The notes: generated by a model from the letters alone, not told the origin. A stretch of DNA of 64,000 bases from Piscicola geometra (GCA_943735955.1 OX030967.1:7268259-7332258), one strand, 5' to 3'; shown: positions 41,105-54,440, counted from the stretch's first letter. Numbers and translations: made by a program.

Positions 41105-43977
41105 GGGATAATTCATTTAAAGGCGATCTCAGAACCGAACTTCTGTGGCATATACGCTCAAATGGCTCAGAAGATATCCGCCGTGAGATCTTATTATTAT
41201 TTTCATTATTGTTAATATTCTTATTAATAATAATAAATACTGTTACTACCTAAATACCATTATCATCACCATAACCACCATCACCTCCTCCCTCATCACC
41301 ACCATCATCACCATCCCCACACCACCAAAAAAACCATCATCACCATTATCATCACCGCCAACGACCACCAACGACGACGACGACAGATCAACGTTCCCAG
41401 CAAGGCGAAACCGCCGGAAGTGCTGTCCTTCCGGAAGCTGCTGATCAACCGTTGCCAGGAACAGTTCGAGCTGGAGAGGACCGATGAATTGGACATCCTC
41501 AAGGTTCAGGAGAAGATGGAAAAGTGCCCAGAGGTGGTTGTGGCAAGGGGGGTGGGTTTGTGGTGGGATGGGTTGGTTTGTGGTGGGATGGGGTGGTTTG
41601 TGGTGGGATGGGTTGGTTTGTGGTGGGATGGGGTGGTTTGTGGTGGGATGGGTTTAGTGGGCTAGAATAGGGATTTGGGGGTGTGAAATGGGGTTAGAGA
41701 GGGAGGGGGATATTTGTAGTAGAGGATGGTGGGATGGGATGAAGTAAGGTGAGCGGGGAGGATGAGGATGATGATGATGATGGTGGTGGTGGTCATGATA
41801 GTCATGATGATGATGGCGACAGGAAGAGAAGAAGGCGATGGAGGCTCAGAGGGACGAGATGTTGTACAAGGCTCGAAGGAGGTCCCTAGGGAATGTCAGG
41901 TGGGTGTGGGGGGTTGAGAAGGGGGGTGGAGTGAGGGGGTTGAGGGGGGGATGGAGTGAGGGGTTGGATTGAGGCTGGATTGAGGCTGGATGGAGTAAGG
42001 GGGTTGAGTGGGTGAAGTGTGGGTAGATAAGGTGATTGGGGAATGGGGGGTGATTAGAGTAGGTGGGGGAAGAAAGGGAATGGATTGAAGTGGAGTGTGG
42101 GGGATCGTGGTTGATTTTTTCGGCATCACCACCACCACCACTGCCACCACTGCCACACAGATTCATCGGTGAATTATTCATGATCCGAATGCTGCGACCG
42201 AACATAATGTTCGAGTGCTGGACCAAGCTGATGCTGGCCGATGACGTCGACTCACTCGAGTGCCTCTGTTGGCTCGTGAAGACCATTGGTCAGTTGGGTG
42301 GGCTTGAGGGTGGGCTGGATGGGTGATTGGTCGTCGGTGGGGGGGGGGGGAGATTCTTGGGTAGGGGATTGATGGTTTGGTGGGGTTTGGTTGGGATGAT
42401 TGGTGGGTGGGTGCGTAGTTGTTTCGGTCGGTTATTGGGATAGTTGATGATGATGGGGTGCTTGTTTGGTTGATGCCTGAGGTGACGGTTGGTTGATAGG
42501 TCATTTATTTTGTGGGTGTGGTTTGACTTGGTGGGTTAATGTGCATTTTTGATGTTTAACTAATAAATCATTTTGTAATCCGTTTTCACCATCTCACCCG
42601 CCACCACCCACTCCCATTCCTAACCACCGCCACCACCACGCAGGCAAGAACCTCGACGTGCTTGAGAACAAGGAGATGATTGACGCGCGCTTTTCGGAAA
42701 TAGTGAAGAAGGTCAACTCGAAGAAGGTGCTGCCCCGCACCAAGTTCATGCTGCAAGACCTGATTGAGCTGAGGGGGGTATGTGGGGTGTTGTTGGTGGG
42801 GGGGAGGGTGTTTGAGGGGTGTTGGGGGTTAGATAGGTGGTGGTGTTGGGGAAAGAGTGGTTGATTGTGGGGAAATTTAAATGGAGGATACACTTACACA
42901 TTACACATTCTTCCATACATCCACCCCTCCCCCCTTCCTCCACTCACCCAGAACAAGTGGGTACCACGCAGGGACGACAACAACCCCAAGACGATCGACC
43001 AAATCCACGAAGACGCGCACAAGGAAGAGCAGGAGAGGCACTACCAAATGACCACCTCCTTCCCGCCACACCCGCCCCAACAGGCCACCCATTCCATGAT
43101 GATGATGATGCGCCACAACCAACGCCACGGCCTCCACCGCGGCTCAGACCCCGCCGCCGACGAGTGGACGTTGTGTAACCGTGGTGGGCCAGGTGGTGGT
43201 AGTGGTGGTGGTGGTGGTAGTGGTGGCTATGTGGGTCGACATCTGGGAAAAACCCCGATCGACCACTCTAAATTGAAATTCTCAAAACTGGTCGAGTCCG
43301 ACTTCAAACTCGGACCTAGTCGCGTGAACTGGACGGCCGGCTCCAACAGCAACAGCGTGCCTAACTTCCAGAACGTCGTCGTCTCGCGTAATTCGTCCAT
43401 CGAGTCGGAAAAGTCCGCACCGAACAACAGGTGGCGCTCCCCTTTCACCCCTCTCATCCTCATTCACACCAATCTTTTATATCATCCTACTTTACGCCAT
43501 TGCCATTCTTCACCACCACTACCTCTCGTCGTTCCTTCCTCGCTTTCCACTATTCCACCCCCCCCCCTCCCCTTCAACATCTCTCCCCCATTTTCAAACG
43601 CCCTCTCAACCTCCTCCAAACCACCCACCCACCCAGGTACAACCTCCTCATCAACTCAGGCCTTGACCAATTCGAACCACCCTCCACCACCCCCACTCCT
43701 AACCCGCCCAGCAATGCACCCAACATCTACAACAACAGACCACCCCCTAGACATAGTAGGGGAGAGAATAATTGGAGAAACCAATCTACCGCCAATACTG
43801 GTGGTGGTGGTGGTGGTGGTAGTGGTGGTGGTGGGGGTCCCAGTGGTGCCGGTGTTTATAAGCAACAAGAGCCTAACAACTTCAACTCTTTGCCGTGAGT
43901 TTTTTTACGTACACATAAACACCTATACCCACACACACAAATAAACACTTATATATAAACATACATACACACACACA

Positions 43978-44018
<41 letters not shown>

Positions 44019-47000
44019 ATACAGTAGCAGGAGGGGCAGTAGGCACTCAGACGCGATGATGACGCAACAGCAACCTCACTCACGCCCCTCCCCCCACCCC
44101 TCACCCTCCCACTCTAGCTCCAGGGAGTCCAGCATTTCCCGTGACCGCAACTCACCCCACCACCCTCCCTCCAGACACCCCTCCATGCAGCCACCACCAA
44201 CGCCTCAGTCGCACAAATCCTACTACCCTTCCCAACAACAACTACCGCCACAACAACAACAGCAATCACAACTACCACCAACCCCGTCGACGTCATCGCA
44301 AAGATCACAACAACAACAACAACAACATCATCATCATCAACACTTCCAGAAACAACAACACTCCTCCTACCCTCAATTCAAGTCGAGTGGCAGTGCCTCC
44401 AAAAGCGAAATGGTCTTCACACGCTCCGCAACCCTCCCACACCACCCCCCACCATCCCCCTCTCCCTCCCCTGCTTCCGCCTTCACCCCCAACAACTACG
44501 CTAACAACCATGGCAACAACCATCCTAGCAACCACCTTAGCAACGCCCCCACCACACCCCTTGATGCCAACGTCTTCCGGAACAAAGTGGCAGGCCTTTT
44601 CAAGGAGTACTGTGCCTCTGGTGACCTCAAGGTGGCTTTGTGGGTCGGGTCACGTTTTTAGGCCAGGTCAGGTTGCTTTTTTAGCCGGTTAATTAGAATT
44701 GTCAAGTTTTTTTGTAGGTCAGATCAAGGTGAGTTTTTGGTGCAGGTCAAAGTGCTATGTAGGTCAAAACAAACTGAGTAAAAATAAGAACACTATAAAG
44801 CATGAAAAAAAATGAAAAGCCACCCACCCACCCACCACCCACCCACCCACCACCCACCCACCCACCCACCACCCACCCACACACCGACCACCCACCCACC
44901 CACCCACCACCCACACACCGACCAATAAAAAGCCAATCCCCACGCAAAGCATACACCAACACACCCATCAACCAACCAACCAACCAATGGCAGGACGCCT
45001 TGTTGAGCATCGACGAATTAGGACTCTCCACGGAGGGCACGAGGCGAGACTTCACGTCGTCATTGGTGGCCTTCGTGGTCGACCAGTCGTGCATCCACCT
45101 GTCGAGTTGCGGCCGCTTGCTGGCGGAGTTGTATGCCAGGCACGTGCTCAGTCTGTCCGTCCTTGCGGCCAGGTGCTGCTTCTTCCTTTGATGTTGTTTT
45201 GTTATTTTTAATTATTATTTTTCTATTATTTATAAAAAATATTTTTATTACTTTGCTGTTATAATATTATCTTTTTTAAGTATATTATTATTGTCATTAT
45301 TTTATAATTTTACTATTATTATTGATAATTTTATCATTGCCCTTGCACCACCACCACCACCACCACCACACTCCAAACCACCACCACCACCACACTCCAA
45401 ACCACCACCACCACACCCTCATCTCCAAACAACCACCACACTCCAAACCACCAACACCACACTCCAAACCACCACCACCACACTCCAAAGCACCACCATC
45501 ACGCTCCAAACCACCAACACCACACCCTCATCTCCAAACCACCACCACCACACTCCAAACCACCAACACCACACCCTCATCTCCAAACCACCACCACCAN
45601 NNNNNNNNNNNNNNNNNNNNNNNNNNNNNNNNNNNNNNNNNNNNNNNNNNNNNNNNNNNNNNNNNNNNNNNNNNNNNNNNNNNNNNNNNNNNNNNNNNNN
45701 NNNNNNNNNNNNNNNNNNNNNNNNNNNNNNNNNNNNNNNNNNNNNNNNNNNNNNNNNNNNNNNNNNNNNNNNNNNNNNNNNNNNNNNNNNNNNNNNNNNC
45801 ACCACACTCCCATCTCCAAACCACCACCACCACACTCCCATCTCCAAACCACCACCACCACACCCTCATCTCCAAACCACCACCACCACACTCATCTCCA
45901 AACCACCACCACCACACTCCCATCTCCAAACCACCACCACCACACCCTCATCTCCAACCCACCACCACCACCACACTCCAAACCACCACCACCACACCCT
46001 CCTCTCCAACCCACCACCACCACACTCCAAACCACCACCACCACACCCTCATCTCCAACCCACCACCACCACCACCACCACCACACCCTCATCTCCAAAC
46101 CACCACCACCACACTCTCATCTCCAAACCACCACCACCACCACCACCACACCCTCATCTCCAAACCACCACCACACTCCCATCTCCAAACCACCACCACC
46201 ACACTCCCATCTCCAAACCACCACCACCACAACCCCATCTCCAAACCACCACCACCACCACACACTCATCTCCAAACCACCACCACCACACTCCCATCTC
46301 CAAACCACCACCACCACCACACCCTCATCTCGAAACCACCACCACCACACCTTCATCTCCAAACCACCACCACCACCACACCCTCATCTCCAAACCACCA
46401 CCACCACCACACCCTCATCTCCAAACCACCACCACCACCACCACACCCTCATCTCCAAACCACCACCACCACCACCACACACTCATCTCCAAACCACCAC
46501 CACCACCACACCCTCATCTCGAAACCACCACCACCACACCCTCATCTCCAAACCACCACCACCACCACACCCTCATCTCCAAACCACCACCACCACACCC
46601 TCATCTCCAAACCACCACCACCACACCCTCATCTCCAAACCACCACCACCACACCCTCATCTCCAAACCACCACCACCACACTCCCATCTCCAAACCACC
46701 ACCACCACACCCTCATCTCCAAACCACCACCACCACACTCCCATCTCCAAACCACCACCACCACACCCTCATCTCCAAACCACCACCACCACACCCTCAT
46801 CTCGAAACCACCACCACCACACCCTCATCTCCAAACCACTACCACCACCACACCCTCATCTCCAAACCACCACCACCACCACACCCTCATCTCCAAACCA
46901 CCACTACCACCACCACACCCTCATCTCCAAACCACCACCACCACCACCACACCCTCATCTCCAAACCACCACCACCACACCCTCATCTCCAAACCACCAC

Positions 47001-47701
47001 CACCACACCCTCATCTCCAAACCACCACCACCACACTCCCATCTCCAAACCACCACCACCACACCCTCATCTCCAAACCACCACCACCACACTCCCATCT
47101 CCAAACCACCACCACCACACTGCCATCTCCAAACCACCACCACCACCACCACACCCTCATCTCCAAACCACCACCACCACACCCTCATCTCCAAACCACC
47201 ACCACCACACTGCCATCTCGAACCCTCAACAGTTTCGAGCAATCAGTCGAGGACGCATTCGACCTCCAAATCGACGTGCCCCACATTTGGGACAACCTCT
47301 CCGAGATCCTCACCTCCCTCCTCACTCACTCCCCCTCCTCCTCCTCCCCCTCCTCCTCCTCCTCCTTCTCTCCTCCCTCCCACCTCCTCTTCTCCCTCAT
47401 CTCAAGCCTTGCTTCTCACTCCACCACCACCACCACCACCACCTCCCCAATTGAGGGGGTAGATGAGGAGGTTGGTGGTGATGATGCCGCTAAGAAAGTC
47501 ACCGCCGCCAGGGTCAGGCTGGTGCTCGATTCGTTTGGGAAGATCTCTCGCAAAATGGTTAGGCGGGGCGGAAGTGGGCAGGTTTTGGTGGAGGGGTTAT
47601 GAGGGTTTTTTAATTAATTAATTTTTTCAATTGTTTTCACAAATATTTTATTATTCTTATTACTTCTCATCTCAATATCATGAATAGTAGTAGTAGTAGT
47701 T

Positions 47702-47757
<56 letters not shown>

Positions 47758-49869
47758 CATAGTAAAAGTATTTTGGTATATAAATGACGAATCACCCCTT
47801 CCCCCCCCCCCCACTTAACACCACAGGGGCAGGAGAAGTTTGTGAGGGGGTGTGCTGAGGCGGGCGTCAGTTTCTGGCACCTGATGCAGGCTGTTTCCTG
47901 TGCAACTTACGAGGAGTTTGGACGTCTCTATGTGCGTGGCGTGGTGTGGTGTGGTGTGGTTGTGGGTGTGTGATGGGTTGAGGGAACGGGGTGAGGGGTT
48001 CTTTTCGCTTATCACCTTCATCATTATCATCTCCTATTAACATCGTTATCATAACCACCACCATCATTATTATCTCTTACCACCATCGCTATCTTATCCA
48101 TCAGCATCATCATCACAACCAACACCATCATTATCATAACCACCACAACCATCATCATCACCACCACGACGACAGAAGGCAGACAACTTGCGGCCTTTGA
48201 CATGTGACCTTTACAGGCACGCCATTGCCACTCCGTGCACCCTGGCTGCCTGGATCGAGGTGTGCAGGGGGGGGGAGGAAGTGTTGGGGGGGAGGGGAAG
48301 GGAGAGGGAGGGGGTTTAATCTGGGTGTAGGGGTAGTTTCGAGTGGTGGGAGTTTTTTTGGTGGGGTTGGTAGGGTGGATTCAGATTAGAGTACTTAGGT
48401 GGGTTGCTTACAGGGGGAAATTACTTTCAAATTTTACTATTTTCTACACAATCTTCATTTAAATCACCACTACCCCAATCATCATCAACACCGTCCTCCA
48501 TCATCATCATCAGGAGCACTCTATAGCATCATCATCAGGAAGCGCCTTCTTCACCAAGCATTTTATGACGGCTGTCTGCATGGCGGCTGTCAAAAGTTCG
48601 TGCCATGTTTGATTTAATGTTTATTGTATCTAATATCATGATATTGTTATTGCTTTCTTTGATAAAAAAATATTTATATGTCTTTTTATTATAATTGTTA
48701 TTTATTTTTTCATTTATTATTATTAAAACTTGTTCACCTGCATTCATTCTCTCCACCTTTTCTCCCTCCACCACCCCTCGACCACCCCTCCACCACCTAA
48801 CAACCCACCAAACCCACCACGACCACCCGCCAACAGCAGACGACCAAGGCACACACCACCTGGACGACGCCGACTTGTCGCGACACGTGGCTTCGATGAA
48901 GAGGTGGGTGAGTGGCCGCATGGAGGGTGTGGCGTTGGACGCCCTCCAGGAGTTGGACCACTCTCTCGAACATCCCTCTGGTTGGTTGGGAGGGGTTGAG
49001 GCGGATGGGTATGGTATGATGATGGTTATGTTGATGATGATGATTGGGGTAGGATAGGGTCTGGCACCAAGCCCCTTCCCGTAGTTATTACACTCACCTT
49101 CCCCCACCCCCTCTTTCTCACTCCCCTCCCCTCTTTCCATCCCACTCCCCCCCCCCCATCTTCATCTCACCTCCTCCTCCCCTTTCTCACCCCCCCCCCC
49201 CCCCATCTTCATCTCACCTCCTCCTCCCCTTTCTCACCCCCCCCCCATCTTCATCTCACCTCCTCCTCCCCTTTCTCACCCCCCCCCATCTTCATCCCAC
49301 CCCCCCTTCTCACTCCCCCTCCATCTTCATCCCACCCACCCCCCCCTTCTCACTCCCCTCTCCTCCCTCCATCCCACTCTCTCCCATCTCCTCCGATCCC
49401 ACCCACCCGCCCAACCAATCAAACAGCGCTCCTCGCCTCGATCTTCCACCGTCTGTACGAGCATGACGTAATCAGCGAGGTATCCTTCCTCGCGTGGAGG
49501 GGCAGGCATGAGGGGGGAGGAGGTGGTGCTGCTGGTGGTGGTGGGGTTGGTGGTGGTGGATGCATCCCCCCTGGAAAGGGCATATCACTCGCTTCCACCT
49601 CGCAGTTCTTCAAGTGGGTGGGAGGGGGAGTTGTGGGTGCATTAGTGGGTGGATGAGAAAGAGTGGATGCATGGGTGGTTGAATGAATGAATGCATGGAT
49701 GGATAGATAGATACATGGAGGGATTAGAAAGAGCGGATGGATTGGTGAATATATGTATGAGGTTGAGTTACTTTTTTGAATGCACATTTTTTCGGGTGGT
49801 AGTGATGATCATGAAAAGGAAAAGTAGTATTATTTTAATAACAAATTCATTTTAATTTTGTTGCAGTAA
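35270..49869 (+). CDS. EIF4G: eIF4G, scaffold of the eIF4F translation-initiation complex (about 26 coding exons)
   Basis: eIF4G bridges cap-bound eIF4E, the helicase eIF4A, eIF3 and poly(A)-binding protein so that the 40S subunit is recruited to mRNA in the cytoplasm. Twenty-six exons join in phase to about 2,150 residues, longer than the ~1,600 of human EIF4G1 because of low-complexity N-terminal exons. Visible landmarks are the eIF4E-binding motif YSREFLM at 39067-39087, the MIF4G start [58 protein letters not shown], an MA3 region and a C-terminal W2 domain ending FFKW. The start ATG at 35270 opens a short first exon that joins in phase; an upstream untranslated exon is possible. The stop TAA at 49867 is the first codon of the last exon. 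One internal junction (39166/39588) is uncertain. Confidence 0.93.
36615..36670. repeat. (AATC)n with an adjoining TTTATATAGCGC motif
   Basis: A short AATC tetranucleotide run is followed by AAATTTATATAGCGCTCTTAC. That pair is reminiscent of the 3' ends of some retrotransposed repeats in animal genomes. It sits 30 bases before the acceptor of eIF4G exon 3. The identification is only a resemblance. Confidence 0.35.
37021..37143 (+). mobile_element. tRNA-derived SINE (single copy in an eIF4G intron)
   Basis: The segment begins GGGCGGTGGATTAGCTTATC, with an A-box-like GGATTAGCTTATCGG, and has a near-consensus B box GGGTTCGATTCC at about 37073-37084. The 5' GGGCGGT can pair with GTCGCCC at 37089-37095 as a degenerate acceptor stem. 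A tRNA-unrelated part follows, forming a stem-loop (AAGTGC with GCACTT, enclosing CTCC-AGA-GGAG). The element ends in GAAGAAGAAG. The other stems are too degenerate for a real tRNA. No clear target-site duplication was found. Confidence 0.72.
39175..39480. repeat. 27-bp GTTGGTGT minisatellite, probably intronic
   Basis: About ten copies of GTTGGTGTCGTTGTTGG plus TGTAGTTCTT follow directly after the eIF4E-binding exon. The plus-strand frame stays open (Val/Gly repeats), so it could be read through, but the flanking protein similarity is better served by splicing it out. Confidence 0.85.
39778..40100. repeat. (CATCAC)n intron
   Basis: The whole intron between two eIF4G exons is CATCAT/CACCAC repeat and runs up to the acceptor catcag at 40100. 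His-, Ser/Pro- and Asp/Gly-rich ORFs here are artefacts. Confidence 0.92.
40657..43430 (+). CDS. EIF4G: eIF4G exons 9-16: MIF4G domain and following linker
   Basis: Exons: 40657-40728, 40952-41017, 41123-41182, 41387-41533, 41823-41899, 42161-42288, 42644-42777, 42952-43430. The MIF4G HEAT repeats bind eIF4A and RNA. Clear blocks are [94 protein letters not shown] and [20 protein letters not shown]. The spacing matches the vertebrate protein closely, with no inserted low complexity inside the domain. Confidence 0.94.
43637..49869 (+). CDS. EIF4G: eIF4G exons 17-26: linker, MA3 and W2 domains
   Basis: Exons: 43637-43894, 44025-44631, 44994-45172, 47233-47557, 47827-47931, 48176-48259, 48514-48595, 48837-48980, 49427-49617, 49867-49869 (stop only). 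The linker is Gly-, Gln- and Ser/Pro-rich. MA3, a second eIF4A-binding HEAT domain, starts at [19 protein letters not shown] and continues with [11 protein letters not shown] and, after a 2-kb satellite intron, with [19 protein letters not shown]. The latter exon carries a Ser/Pro-rich insertion. W2, which binds the MNK kinases in vertebrates, includes [52 protein letters not shown] and the ending SQFFKW. The W2 domain is divergent but its aromatic/acidic features remain. Confidence 0.87.
45350..47222. repeat. About 26-27-bp minisatellite filling a 2-kb eIF4G intron
   Basis: Tandem copies of ACCCTCATCTCCAAACC followed by ACCACCACC, with two to six CCA triplets per copy, fill 45350-47222. Some copies read ACTCCCATCTCC or CTCATCTCGAAACC. 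Two overlapping ORFs of more than 700 codons arise only from the repeat. The acceptor of the next exon is at 47231-47232. Confidence 0.95.
45600..45799. other. Assembly gap (200 N) inside the minisatellite
   Basis: Exactly 200 N characters lie inside the tandem array. The round number suggests an estimated or placeholder size, so the true array length is unknown. Confidence 0.99.
47684..47760. repeat. (TAG)n trinucleotide tract
   Basis: About 24 TAG/AGT units in the eIF4G intron 47558-47826. On the sense strand it is a dense array of stop codons. A C-run at about 47796-47812 precedes the acceptor. Confidence 0.93.
49140..49375. repeat. C-rich minisatellite, about 45-bp unit
   Basis: At least four copies of CATCTTCATCTCACC followed by TCCTCCTCCCCTTTCTCA and a C-run of 7-14. 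The array lies in the eIF4G intron 48981-49426 and forms its pyrimidine-rich 3' half. Confidence 0.88.
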
Positions 49870-52800
49870 TCTGCAAGAAAACCTGCAGGAAAATTGAAAA
49901 ATGCGCCATTTAGGCAATGTCATGTGATTCTGCAAGAAGGTGGTGATGATGCTGATGCTGAAGAAAACAATGATGATGATGATGATGGTTATGATGATGA
50001 TGATGAAGTTATTTATAATTCTGTTTGATATTTCAAGCAGGAGTTTAATAATATTTATTCTCTCGATGTTATTATTTTTCTTATTTTTGTCTTCCTAAGA
50101 AAGCCGAATTACATAAATACAAATATTATTAGTAATATTTGTAATAATAATTCTATTATTATTTATATTTTGAATAATATTTTTAATAATTTTATTTCTT
50201 TTTCTAAGCACTGTAAAGACTACTTTTTCTATTCTTTGCAACAACAACAACAAATGGAGCATAGAAAGAGTAGTTATTTTGTTTTTTTCATTTATATACA
50301 TTTAAATGTCTATGTACCAGGTAAACTTGTCTGTAATACTTTACTGTCTATGGCCTGAACTTTATATAAGATATATAAAAACTTTATATATTTCTTTCTA
50401 TTAATAATATATCATTATTTTCAGATACTTATGTTTTCATTTAGGTGTAATTCTTGTTTTTCGGTTAATTATTAACATTATTTATAGTTTTTTATATTTT
50501 TGATTTATTTATAATAAATTTTATTATTATTATGGCTTATAATTGTGTGTATGTCTGCTTCTATGTGTAGTTGTATCAGTGCTGATCATCATCATCATCA
50601 CTTATAACCAATTTTTAAAATATTAATTCTCTTATTAAATAGGTATTTTATTATTAAATAGTTATATTATTATTATTAAAAATAAATATTTCTTTTTATT
50701 TTTGTATGCATCCAAAATAACTTTCTTTCTTCCTTCGTATTCACTCCGCTTCCTAGGAAATTCAACACTCAATTCGCTTCCACGCATTACTTTTTTAATA
50801 ACTATTTATTATATTTATATTATTATTTATTTATATTTATATTATTGTTTATTTATATTATTTATACTATTGTTTATTATCATTATTATTCTTTATTTCT
50901 ATTGATGTATATGAGTTGTACAGATCCAATAGGACAACTTGGGATACCATCTTTTTTCTTTTATTCATTTCATTATTATTACTTATTATCATAATTAATT
51001 ATTTATTATATTATCTTCAATATAATTTTTATAATTAATTATCGAAACACTACAACTACGCAACACACACATCTAGACGCTCTATAGCCTCTTCAGGGCA
51101 ATTCTTATTATTCATTAAATATAATATAAATATTTTTATTATAATATTTGTTAAATAATAATAATTTAATATTTATTAAGCCTCGCATGTTATTTCTCTT
51201 ACAATGTCTAGACACGTTTAATTATTATTGTTTATTAATAATTTTATTAAATTATTTATTACTCTTAGTGTCTTTTAAAGAGCCTAGCTTCTCTTTTCTT
51301 CTATTACCTCATCATCCATCCTTCCTTCCATCCTTCCTTCCTTCCTTCCCTTAAGCATGCCGTCATCATAATAATTATTACTTTTATTTTATTTTTATCA
51401 ATAATAATGATAAATAATTTTCCTATGTGTGTGGTCTTTTTCTAATATTTCGTGTTTTTAATAGTTGTTATCATTAAACTTGAATAATGATGATGATGAT
51501 GATAGTAATGATGATGATGACGACGATAATGATGATAGAGGGAAGTGAGAAAAAGAACAGATTCATAAATAAAAGGTCAAGGAATCTTTATAGACATAAA
51601 TTCAAAAGAATGTTAATAGAATTCATTATTATTATTATTATTAGAATAATGAATATTCCTATTGCTGTGAATTATTATCATTATTATTGCTTTTTATATT
51701 TGTTTAATCATTTATTGATTTTTTGTTTTTTAATTATCTAGATGTAGTTTCTACGGTGCAATGCATTGGTGCATCCCTTTATCTCTGTTTTTCTTATTAT
51801 TCTATTGAAACAATTATTATGGCTTTATTGTTTAATTATTATTTTTTTTATTGTTTAATTATTATTATTTTTATTATTGTTTAATTGTTGTTATTATTGT
51901 TCTGAGGCCGTTGTTTCTTTTCCAAGTTGTCGACTTGCAAAATAAAAGCACTTTGTTGCCATTCAAAAATACAAATAATAATAGTTTTAATATTAATAAG
52001 AACCATAAAATTGGTTTTTAATCAGAAATATAAAAATAATGATGCAATTAAATTGTCAGTATTTATTCCTGTTTTGAGATTCAAGTGATGAAGATGAGCA
52101 AAGAAAAGGATTGAAGAGAAGAAAAAAGTGATGGTAACTGAATGAAGATGATGCTATCATCATGCCCTGATGATGATGGAGAGAAGGATAAAGATGATGA
52201 TAATGATGGAGAAGATGATGATGAAAGAGTGGAGGAAGATGATCACGATGACGAAGTCACAATAAAATTGCAAGTCCTGAAAAATACTCCTGTTTTCTTA
52301 CTGCTCGTGTGTGTTTTATCTGATATAGTGTTATTTTCGGTGGTAATAAAAATGATATAATTAATATACACTCAAACGTTTGATATAAAAAGACTTTAAA
52401 TATAGAATAGAACAACTATCTAAAAATCTCTCGAACACTTAGGGGCTTAATATTAATAATAATATTACTAACAAAAGTGATATTAAATTAAATTAAATAT
52501 CATTACTCTATCAAGGTTTTCATTTGTATTCCAGAATAATTTAAATTATTTATTTTCATCTATTTTTATTTTTTTCAAATATACTATTACTATCAATCTT
52601 ATTTGTATGCACAAATGGAATTCCACTCTAGTTAAAGGAAGATTCCTGTAGCTGTCGATTGCCACTACAATCCAGACCACCGATAACGAGTGCTTTTTAA
52701 ATAGCTTTCCATTTTTGAAGTTTTTTTTCTTAAACAAAATACACATTTTGTCCCACCACTCTTACTCTTCAGTCACGATATATTAACATATATTTAGTGA

Positions 52801-53719
52801 GCCTGCAATAAGAGAAAAAAAATTATATTTATTAAATTTATTTTCCTATTTAAACTCCAAAGCTTATAGGCAAAGAATTGAATACATACATAAAAAAGAT
52901 TTTTTCAATACTCTTTTGAAGGTCTTTTTCACCTATTAATTTCGACCACCTACACATATTACATCTTTATATTCGATGATGATGATGATAACGATGATGA
53001 TGATAATGGTGATGATGACGATGATGATTACGATGATGATAGTGCTCACCATTTTGTATTTCCTACTCATAAATTGTTCACAGCTTGTTTATACAAAAAA
53101 GTTTTTAACAATTCTCAAAAAAGCTATTTCTTCTAAGTTAACCAACCCACACCAACCACCCACAAGCTATATTTTCAAGAAACTTAATACCGAGTTTATC
53201 GTGCTGAATAAACATTTTATAAAACCTTTCAATAGTTTTTAAGTTTTTTTGTGCAGAGAATTTCCTGAAATTCTTTCCAGAGTTTATTCGCAGACGGCTT
53301 ATAATAAGTTTTAATCGTGGGTGGAGTTATCTCTACCATCATCATCGTCAGCATCATCAACATCATCATCATCGTCATCATCATTAACATCATTATCATC
53401 AATATTATTATCCTCATTATCATTATCATCATCAATATTAACAAAAATTCATAATCCCATATCCTTATTTGGAAAGGGTTCATCTTTAGTCTTAGTGAAA
53501 CTTTCCATTTTCCTCTTCTTCATCATCCTAATCACAACCACCATCTGATTCGTACCATCATCACCTCCCCTACAATCATCATCAGCACCACCAACACTTG
53601 TATAGAGCCTTGCTTTTTTCTCCTCATTAACATGAAAATCGTCCCAAATTCGGGACACCCTTTAGAGCTGTGAAGCAGTCGGCTATTCATAGTCTTTCGG
53701 GATTTCCCGTGCTTTTTAA
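49870..53719 (+). other. eIF4G 3' UTR and gene-poor AT-rich DNA
   Basis: After the stop there are (GATGAT)n at about 49942-50010 and long AT-rich stretches. AATAAA at 50513-50518 is a weak candidate polyadenylation signal. Short tracts are (CTTC)n at about 51318-51349, GATGATG at about 51487-51538 and 52975-53040, and (ATC)n at about 53335-53440. The ORFs here (50170, 50702, 51487, 52142, 53321) have repeat-driven composition and no recognisable domain. I see no gene. Confidence 0.55.
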
Positions 53720-54440
53720 ATAGACTCTGAGTGTAAGTGTGTGTATGTGTGGGTTTGTGTGTGGAACTGTGTGTATGTTTGTGTCTGTGTGTATGTTTGT
53801 GTGTGTGTATGTGTGTCTTTTTTTCTGTGTATATGTCTTTGAGATGAGTGCGTGCATGTGAGAGTTTAGGATAAGGTGTTTGAGCAATGAATAGGAAAGA
53901 CTACATGTCAAACACACATACATACACAAATATGAAGAGACACACCGAACGTACACACATACACAGACATAAACACGCATAAATTTCAAACCACATACAA
54001 GCACCTTTAAAGGCAGACACTCATTTAAAACCCCAAACCCTGGAAGTTTGCATAGGAAAAAAATAAAATGGAAAACTAAGAAAAAACAGATGCACACACA
54101 TGCACACACATGCACACACACGTACACACGCACACACACACACGGGGATGCTTTTATTCGAGGATAGAGAGATGCTGACGAATAAAAAGAATCGAGAGAG
54201 TGATTCGAAAAGGGTTTTGTTTGTATACGTATGTGTGTATGTGTGTATATATATTTTTCTGTGTGGATGTGTGTTTGTATGTACTTATGTGTGTGTGAAA
54301 GTATGAGTTTGTATGTTCGGGTGAATGTATGTATAGACCTGTGTAGATTTGTTTGCATGTATGTATGCTTGTATGTGTGATTATTCACGTGCGTGAATGT
54401 AAGTGTGGATGTATGTGTGGATATATGTGCATATATGTAC
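53720..54440. repeat. Alternating TG-rich / CA-rich / TG-rich domain
   Basis: Degenerate (TG)n with TATG interruptions runs from 53728 to 53840. It switches to (CA)n with ACAT interruptions from about 53915 to 54145 and back to (TG)n from about 54215 to 54430. The arms are broadly complementary. The 251-residue minus-strand ORF across it is His/Thr- and Val/Cys-rich and is an artefact. Confidence 0.85.

Noticed and set aside
45291..47462. Two overlapping ORFs of more than 700 codons, rich in Thr, His and Pro
   Set aside because: They are read through a minisatellite and a 200-N gap and are open in more than one frame. The region lies between two eIF4G exons that join in phase.
52142..52360. 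Asp-rich 72-codon ORF with a hydrophobic end
   Set aside because: The acidic part comes from GATGAT repeats. There is no splice context, domain or neighbouring exon.
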